A DNA stretch of 64,000 nt from contig NC_088775.1 in NCBI RefSeq assembly GCF_954871325.1, positions 70,719,561 to 70,783,560 of the forward strand. Direction: 5' to 3'. The notes beneath the pieces are model-generated. The model saw nothing but the letters and a program-made list of their open reading frames with translations, made no database searches and was not told the origin of the DNA. The translations under genes and the position numbers were made by a program. The DNA comes from Gordionus sp. m RMFG-2023. Lineage: Eukaryota > Nematomorpha > Gordioida > Chordodea > Parachordodidae. This document shows, in pieces, positions 56,760 through 64,000 of the stretch (position 1 is its first letter; each line of letters begins with the position of its first letter).

Positions 56760-59700
56760 AGTATAATTATTTGCATAATATATAATAATACTCGTCGGAT
56801 TATAATAATATCTCTTTATTCAAATTTTAAATGAACTCTATATATTCAACTTTATATAAAAAAAACTTTTAGAATATATGTATATAGAAAATATAATCCA
56901 GACTAAATATCTATAAACTAATTTTTCAAATTTATCATCACAATCACAACACCCTTTCCCTTAATTCGACCTACCATTCTCCAACTTTTCTTTCGATTTC
57001 TATTTTACTGATATTGTATCTCCACCAAATCTATTCTTCATAATCTTTAATGTCTTCTAGGTTCTAACAACGCCTGTAACTTGTCTATTATTCTTAACTT
57101 CTAACGACAGTTTGTATCCGATTACCGCTCTATTACCTTTGCAAAGTTTATTTAATCTGATAACAGATTAAAATTTTTAATACAATTTTCTGTTTGTCAA
57201 CCCACGGTAAACGATTAGCTTTTATCTCTGTAAGCGATTGACGAACCAGATTAACGCTTGCTTTCACAGATTCAATTGCTAGTCAACAATTATCAATTGT
57301 TGCTAGTCTTTCTAGCCTTTGATTGAGTATAACGTCCTCTTGTAACTAATGATTAGATCTTTATCTCGGTAAACTATTGACGATAATTGCGATTAACGAT
57401 TGTTTTCTCACAAATTCTTGTTCCTATGATTGTCAAATACAGTATCCTATGCTAATGTTTTGGTAAAAAATTGGCGATGATTGGTCAGCGATTAACGATT
57501 GCAGCATGAATGCCTTGACTATTTGTTCTATATAGTCGCTCGTTTCCAAAGTTCTCTGGTAATTGATTGGTTCTTTGCATCTTTTTCTTGTAACCATATA
57601 GATCTTTTAGACTTCTGGGTCTTCTACGACATTTGCACTGGCCTACATATCGACTTTGTCTTAAGGTCTCTTTATTCCCATTTGATCTTTGCTTATGGTG
57701 TCAGGTAATCTATCGCATCTAATCTACTTCTACCTAAAAATAATCTATTTACCCCTTATAACTTCTGAAATATTTTATCATTTTTCTTAGATTCATTCTC
57801 AAATTTATATTGCATTGTCCAATATACCAATAAAATATATAATTATGTAACTTCGTCTTAATGTATAAGGTAATCGCCTCTAATCTAATTCTTCCTTTCA
57901 TAATCTATTAAATTTCATAACTTCGAAATATATTGCTCACTTTTTTATCTAAATTAAATCTTAAAATTACATAGTCAAAATATAATATAAATTATATAAT
58001 CATGTCAAATTCTACCACCCCTTACCCTCAATGAAGCCTAGACCCATATCTTTATTGAACCATTTGCAGGTAGTCGTCCTTTAGCTATCAATTCACATCT
58101 TTTGTCAACCATGTCTAAAGCTGAATTTATGTCTAAAATTCTCTTGAATCCTGAATATAAAGATCTTAGTTCCAAATTTTTTACCTCAAAAAGTTTTTTT
58201 TTCTTGTGGCTTTACGCATTTATTTCATTTTACTAATAAATCCTTGTATGCACATGTTCTTTAAAGAAAAATTAAATATCTATTTCTTTTCTTCTCCTTT
58301 ATGCGGCTTACATTCCTTGTTCAAAAACAACATATTTTTCATTTTTCCTATTCGTTCACTCTCGTTGAAAAGCAAATGATTTATCTTCTCATAAATCTCA
58401 CACCAGTTGTTAAAAAACAACTCAATTATGTTTATCATCCATTCTCACACGAAATTATGATTCTCATAATTCGAGCACAATTATGCCTATCATCAATTTT
58501 AAAACACATAAAATTATAATTCTCATGACTATCCGACCTGTTAAAAATCTATCATCAATTTTCAACACACCAAAATTATGATTCTCATAACTCTATCAGA
58601 CCTGTTAAAAAACAAATCAATTATGTCTATCATAAATTTTCAACACACCAAAATCATGATTCTCATAACTATCAGATTTGTTAAAAAACAAATCAATTAT
58701 GTCTATCTCAAATTCTTCTTTTTTTGAAACCTTTTAAATTCCATACTTTTTTCTCATTTTACACAACGAGTCTTATTTTAATTAAATATATCAAAAAAAA
58801 ATTCCTTTTGCGAAGTATGTAGTATCCATATCCTCCTTATTCAAAAAAAATAACTTTATTCATTGTGCTTGTATCTTTTATTTACAAGCTCTAAGGTAAT
58901 TTTTGATTTTCTATTTTCTTATACCTAAAACCTCAAACAATTTAAAATAGTCTTTATCATTTCTTCTTTAGTATTTTCATATTTTTCGCTTGTTTTTCTT
59001 TCTACTATTAATAGAATAATGTTGCCTAATTGACCTTAAATCTCATTAATGATTCAAAATAAAAATTCCGATCTCTAAATTGAGCTCGATTACGGCATAA
59101 ATTTTCTAATGATGAAAGCCCTTTCTCTTTATGAAATTTTTGGTTAATCAACAACCTAATATTTTACTAAATATTATCAACTTATGCGTATCTTACTCCC
59201 ATATCAGATAATTGGTTGTTTTTTCTCTCGCAGCCCTTAAAATAAAAGTTAAATGTAAATCTTTAATAAGAATTTAATTACATCAACATATTTCTTAACA
59301 ATAAATGTATATTCGTTTTAGTCTTAATCTTATTCTTCGAATTTTTAAATTATCATATCTTTTAAGCAAACTATTTGTATTCGTGTCTCTAATTTTAATC
59401 TTCGCATATTTTCAATTATAATATATTTTTACAATTTATTTTATTCATCTCCACAATTTATGGTACTTTTTCTTTATCATAGTTATCTCCAGTGATTAAT
59501 TATTTAATAACTTATAATAATTCTAAAATCTTATAGTCCAAATTAGATTCTGTTGTTTTCTAAGTTTACCAGTAACTTCTTTTAATTTCATAAACTATCA
59601 CCTTTAAATATTTATAACACAAACTTCATTATATCTTATCTACTATAAATGCTAACCTTTAATATTTACAATAATTAGTCCGAAATTATGAGCTACCGCA

Positions 59701-59769
59701 AAATGATTTCTTTCTTTTTAACCTACATCTTTAAATTTTGACTTAAATAACTCTACATATCTTTCTTAT
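56760..59769. other. Interior between the direct repeats; no recognised domain
   Basis: A pyrimidine-rich plus strand from about 56940. On the minus strand near 57000-57480 there are coiled-coil-like stretches (RLERLATIDN; AIESVKASVNLVRQSLTEIK), which might be a gag-like fossil if the flanking repeats are LTRs. This is speculative. ORFs at 57499-57708 and 58301-58519 are unrecognised. Confidence 0.3.
58385..58710. repeat. Tandem repeat, ~80-bp unit, about four copies
   Basis: Each unit includes AAACAA(C/A)TCAATTATGTCTA, TCATCAATTTTCAACACACC, AAAATTATGATTCTCATAAC and a CAGACCTGTTAAA linker, with small deletions. The unit contains the near-palindrome ATTATGATTCTCATAAT. Confidence 0.85.
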
Positions 59770-61449
59770 CAGGAGCATCGCTAGCCTTTACAATCTCAGG
59801 AGGCTCAATTAAAGAAATTTTTATGTGGGGCTTCGACCTACATACCCCCTAATTTGCGGGCCTTCGGCCGGGTTTTATATTAATATATTATACTTTTTTA
59901 ATATTTGCTAACTCTGAACAATTATTTTGAATTTCATATTTTGTCATTTATTATATTATGCATACAAAATAAACTAGCATATAAATAATTAAAACAATAC
60001 AAGACATTTCTAAAAATAATATTTTTTAATACAAAATCTATTTATTACAGCTAAGGTATTAAAGTGATAAAAAAGGTTAATTGATTCATACATATGCCTC
60101 AATTGATAATAGTTTTTTAAAAACTACATAATATAATATAATTCTTAGCAACTTACATTGACAAAAGGTCATGACACTAATATAACTCTCTGTTACCATT
60201 TTAGACAATGTTTTATAGAATGGACTAATAAGGAAAAATTTATAGGCCTAACCAAATCAACAATTCTTGAAGTAGAGAATATAAACGATCAATCCAAATC
60301 ATAAAACTATATGGTGGTTAGAGCTTCCTCTTAAATGACATGATAGAAGCTAGTTAAGTAATCGAGAAAATTATTGTGAGATATTAAATTTCGATAAGAT
60401 TATCTTCCATTTTTAATGATATATAAACGACTGCAGTTAATTATTATTGCTTATCTAAAATATGCTATCATATGCTCTCAGCATCTGTATAATAATCTTA
60501 ACTTACATAGCCTCACAAATAATAAATGCTAGTTAATTTGCAGTCATAGTCATGAAACTCACGATGTTAACTCATATCAGAATTTATTATGTTTGATAAA
60601 TTGATAAAACACTAAAAATCTTTAGAAGAAATTGTGCAAATATATTGAAGCCTTAAGTTTACGGCAAGGATGCCATATTAGAAATGAAACATTTTGTATC
60701 TATAAAATAAGAACCAGTTTCCTAAAAACACGTAAAAAAAGAGAAGGAAAGATATCTAATTTATTACATCCATTTTGGGATGAATAATTGTTTAATTTTT
60801 AATAATATTTTAAAATAAATAGATGGCGTTAAATTTTAATACAAATTGTTACTTTTATTTATTATCAAAAGCATTAAATTTATTAAAGTGTAAAAATGGC
60901 ATTTTACGTAATATTTTAAAACCAATTATATATAATATAGAGGATTATAAATATATGTTTACTCTTTATAGCAGGCGCGTACGCAGGAATTTGGTCTGGG
61001 GGGGGGGGGATAATAAAATTTTTTAAGAAATATTATTGTTAATTAAAAATACTAAGCACAAATTTATTAGGACTAATAACTTTTCTAATACACAATTTTA
61101 AACTAATGTGAATTAAAAAAATTATATATATAAACCGGCATTGGAAAACTTAAAATAAATGTGAATTATAAAATATAAAGTGAATATAACCCACGATATG
61201 AATCACTTAAATGACCCAAAATTGAAATTTGAATTTTTTGAGCTTTTAAAATATATAAAGTATAAAAAATTTAAATGTTGGGAATACAAATTAATACACA
61301 AAAAGTTTCTTAGGAATAATTGTATTTTGTATGTTTTGAGTTAATTTTTCAATTATCAATCCTTGCTTGGCGTTAAATGCCTATGAATATTCAAAAGATC
61401 CAAATCATTCAATCTACTTTCAGATGCTGTATTTCATAGGTATGTTTTT

Positions 61450-61773
61450 CACAGACTTGCAGGCCCGGCCCCGAGCCAGACCATATTTTAATTTATTTAA
61501 ATATACCTGAGCCGGGCCCGTAATTTTTTTTAAAAAAAACACCCGGGCTGGGCCTGAAAATTTTTTTAGTAAAAATATCCTGGCCGATGTGTATATTTTA
61601 AAACCATATTTGAAATCGCCCATTATTAGCTATAAAAATCAAAAATAAATATAATTTATTTTAAAAAAATTAGGGCCGGGCCTGAAAATTTTATTTAAAA
61701 AAAACCCAGGCCGGAAAAAATTTTTAAAAAAAATCTGGGCCGTGTCCAGCAAATGGTACCTCTGCAAGGCTCT
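61450..61773. mobile_element. GGCCC-rich MITE nested in the inner hAT
   Basis: Left CAGACTTGCAGGCCCGGCCC; right end on the minus strand GAGCCTTGCAGAGGTACCAT. Inside are GAGCCGGGCCCG, CCCGGGCTGGGCCTG and GGGCCGGGCCTG motifs between A and T runs. The GAGGTACCATTTG segment is shared with 25426 and 13001. The minus-strand ORF 61420-61623 is a translation of these motifs. Confidence 0.65.
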
Positions 61774-61859
61774 TTTATTCTTCTTAAAAAAGATAATGTT
61801 CTCTCATTAGTTTGCTAAAGAGCTGCTAATATATATATAACCATTTTAATACATTGGGA

Positions 61860-62540
61860 GTATAATCTAAAATGTGTTTGAAATAATGCAAAGCATCCAT
61901 AGCATTTTTTGGGACTGTATCAACCATAGTTAATCTTTTAATCATAGTTATTCAGCTAATAAGGCATCATAAGATATTTTAACATCTTCATGATAAAAAT
62001 CTAACAAATATTTATATTTTTTTTTTATCACCATATGAAAAAGGCTGGGAGAGGGGACATTTGTTTTATAATACTCTTCTACTGATCCTATATTAATGTT
62101 TTGACGATGAGCATGTTTGCTGCAAGTCGAGGGGGGCAAATATTAAACACGTATAGCTCTGCTTATGACTCAACAATAACATATAAAATATGAAATTCTT
62201 CATCAACATTAGCTCTAATTTCCTTGAGTTCTAATAAAATACTCTCCGCTATTCTCATCTTCTTAATCAAGTCATGTTATGTTTTTGAAAAGTATTACAT
62301 AAAATAGTTGTATAATTAAATAATACATTCTAATGAGAGAAAAAATTTGGAATAAGTATTGAATCCAATAATTTTCTTGCTTCTGAGGAAATATTTCTTT
62401 CAAGCCATTGTGATATTTCAATAATAGCATTAATAATCGGCTCTTCTAATTCCATAATAGCTGTTACTGCTTGATGGTGGAGACTCGATCTTGTTGGACA
62501 AGCTTGCAATTCTCCCTGTTGGACAAGGAGTTTCAGAGAT
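61860..62540 (-). pseudogene. hAT transposase remnant (ZMYM1-like group)
   Basis: The clearest piece (61948-62139) reads TCSKHAHRQNINIGSVEEYY then KTNVPSPSLFHMVI, which fits the hAT segment where an RQxxRxN motif precedes a short spacer and an EYYxxxxxxPxLDxxI block. Upstream on the minus strand are SILLELKEIRANVDEEFHIL (about 62165-62230) and a segment rich in short helices to 62540. Frames are broken. The hATC dimerisation motif was not located. Inactive. Confidence 0.6.
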
Positions 62541-63544
62541 AATTATTATTTGACTAGAAATTTAGATAAATATTACGCCACTAAAATTTGAAAATAATAG
62601 GTAAATTATACCAAGGAAAACTTGAAATCGAAATTAATTGATAAAATAACTTAGTAGATGAATGTGATAAATAAATGTAATTAAATATAATATATATGAG
62701 ATAGGAATAAATATTAACAAATATAAATTAATATTAACAATAATATTTTTGAAAAATATAATCCGGCATCTGCATTTTTTGGCTTTGGGCAGGGGGGGGG
62801 GGAATTTGTCCCCCTGCCCCCCCCCGCTGCGCACGCCAATGCCTTATAGAGAAATCTCTTATGAAGAGGCATGGTAAATTTAAAAATGAATAATATAGTT
62901 GATTAGCGATTTTGAAATCGGCTAATTACAATATTAGATTTGTTAATTTTCAATTAATAAATAATTATATTTATTTAAATAGGGTTATATAATAATTTAA
63001 ATAATAAAAGACAATTAAGCCTTAATTGTTAATGCTAAGAATTTGTTTGCAAGCTGACATTGTGAAAATATAATTTATATGTAATCAAAATAGTATTCAT
63101 ATAATAAAAATTTAGATAGTCTTATAAAATTTTAAATAATAAAATTAAATCTATATAATACGTAGAATTATAAAAAAAAAATCTTTCAGGGGGCAATCAA
63201 AAAAATTTATTTTTAGTTCAAGGGAATATTAAGGAGCCATTAAAAAAAATATTTTGCTTCAGGGGGCTATTTAAATTCAAGGAACTCGAGCCCCTGCCCC
63301 CCCCCCCTAGTGACGCCACTGTTTCTTATCCAAATTAAATTTAATTTTAAATCATAAATTTTCTTCTTTTGTTTTTCAAAATACTTCTTTTTAATCTTAA
63401 TTATATTTCTCTAAATATTTTTCTTATAAACTATTTTCATACTTCTTTATTTTTGGAATTTTTGCCTTAGAATGAAGTTTTACACCATTCCTTGTCCCTA
63501 TGTAACCATTGCCTGGCATTAGACTGAAATTTTCAAGTGGCCCT

Positions 63545-63783
63545 GTTGCGAGGTTTTGTCTTTCAAAATAAAAAAAGAAATAAGATAAAATAATAAAAAT
63601 ATCAATTGGAACAATAATATAATTTAAAGTTTCCTTTATTCATAACTATTAATTATACAATAATAAATTATCATTAAAAACATTATAAAATTAAAGTTAA
63701 AAATAAAAATTAATTAAAAGAAAACTAAAAAAAATAAAAAAGTAAAACTAACAAGTCCCTTTTTTCTATATAAAATCCCATTC
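63545..63783. repeat. Direct repeat, right copy (partner at 56494-56752)
   Basis: Begins TGTTGCGAGGTTTTGTCTTT and ends near CTATATAAAATCCCATT. It is about 20 bases shorter than the left copy through small deletions. The flank downstream to 64000 has no recognised gene. Confidence 0.5.
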
Positions 63784-64000
63784 GAGTACGTAGGCTTGTC
63801 GTCAATCTCCATCGTTATCATTATCAATTTTACAAAATCACCAGTTGTAAAATTATCATTTTTAAATAGGATGTTGGAATGTGTAATTAATTAGAGAATT
63901 GATATATTAGAATAAAAGGATGATAAATCAACAAGATTATTATATAATATTTTTACCGGTTTCATCTTTTTCTTATTTTAGTGTTTTAATATTTATTTTT

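Larger units (their letters stand above)
60972..62841 (-). mobile_element. Inner hAT element, near-perfect 8-bp duplication, with transposase remnant
   Basis: Left end CAGGCGCGTACGCAGGAATT; right end on the minus strand CATTGGCGTGCGCAGCGGGG. Flanking octamers CTTTATAG (60964-60971) and CCTTATAG (62842-62849) differ at one base. G or C runs lie at 60998-61009, 62792-62802 and 62817-62825. It contains a transposase remnant on the minus strand and a further MITE at 61450-61773. Confidence 0.85.
59770..63321. mobile_element. Outer hAT element with perfect 8-bp target duplication
   Basis: Left end CAGGAGCATCGCTAGCC; right end on the minus strand CAGTGGCGTCACTAGGGGGG. TTTCTTAT stands directly outside both ends (59762-59769 and 63322-63329). 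Repeated GGGGGC(A/T)ATTTAAA and CAGGGGGC motifs lie near the right end. Without the inner hAT (60972-62841 plus its duplication) it would be about 1.7 kb, with no recognisable transposase of its own. Confidence 0.85.

Noticed and set aside
63872-63940. TGTTGGAATGTGTAATTAAT as a possible LTR start
   Set aside because: No partner copy inside the window and no adjoining internal landmarks; the match is to a short common pattern only.

Overview
The window is about three-quarters A+T, has GT-AG introns, and is filled mostly with decayed, nested transposable elements. hAT-type elements dominate, with Mutator-like (MULE), piggyBac-like, Tc1/mariner-like and LINE-like remnants alongside. One animal-type host gene can be seen as short exons. 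This fits an intron-rich, repeat-rich invertebrate nuclear genome. I cannot name the species. No bacterial features, rRNA, tRNA or CRISPR array were found.

Host gene (+ strand, 28117-55756). Five exons with matching splice phases, plus one likely terminal-side exon, encode part of a GT54 glycosyltransferase of the MGAT4 family (N-acetylglucosaminyltransferase IV type). They lie at 28117-28247, 45626-45739, 51468-51543, 52423-52537, 55422-55552 and probably 55706-55756. A stretch of about 16-18 codons between the first two, the N-terminal exons and the 3' end were not found. Most mobile elements between 28 and 52 kb therefore sit in introns of this gene.

Layout. 0.4-1.5 kb: a GGCCTGGGCTTGG-rich tandem pair. 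3.3-6.0 kb: a TIR element with a piggyBac-type transposase remnant. 6.0-7.4 kb: a hAT-type MITE and a duplicated segment. 7.6-8.2 kb: the end of a LINE reverse transcriptase ORF. 8.3-12.5 kb: an element with ~0.7 kb TIRs and a decayed DDE-type transposase, split by a hAT element with a perfect 8-bp target duplication. 13.0-13.8 kb: a hAT-type MITE with another MITE inside. 14.2-27.9 kb: a 13.7 kb structure with TAGTGTTGTTAA-type ends and arms made of TCGAC-rich and ~118-bp satellite-like arrays. Inside it lie a mariner remnant, a 6 kb MULE with transposase and OTU protease genes, and a TIR element carrying dimeric tandem repeats and a GC-rich acidic ORF. 28.7-29.0 kb: a 24-bp minisatellite. 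30.1-34.5 kb: a hAT element with a perfect target duplication, inserted beside or inside a Ty3-like fossil (to 37.1 kb). 37-41 kb: several MITEs, a deletion derivative of that hAT, and an inverted copy of its surroundings. 41-51 kb: further MITEs, a retroelement ORF remnant and a second copy of the 10.6 kb hAT family. 56.5-63.8 kb: a direct-repeat pair enclosing three nested elements (hAT in hAT, with a MITE in the inner one), two of them with 8-bp target duplications.

The clearest results are the exon set with consistent phases, the target-duplication-supported nesting, and the large array-armed element. Family assignments rest on motifs recognised by eye; no searches were run.
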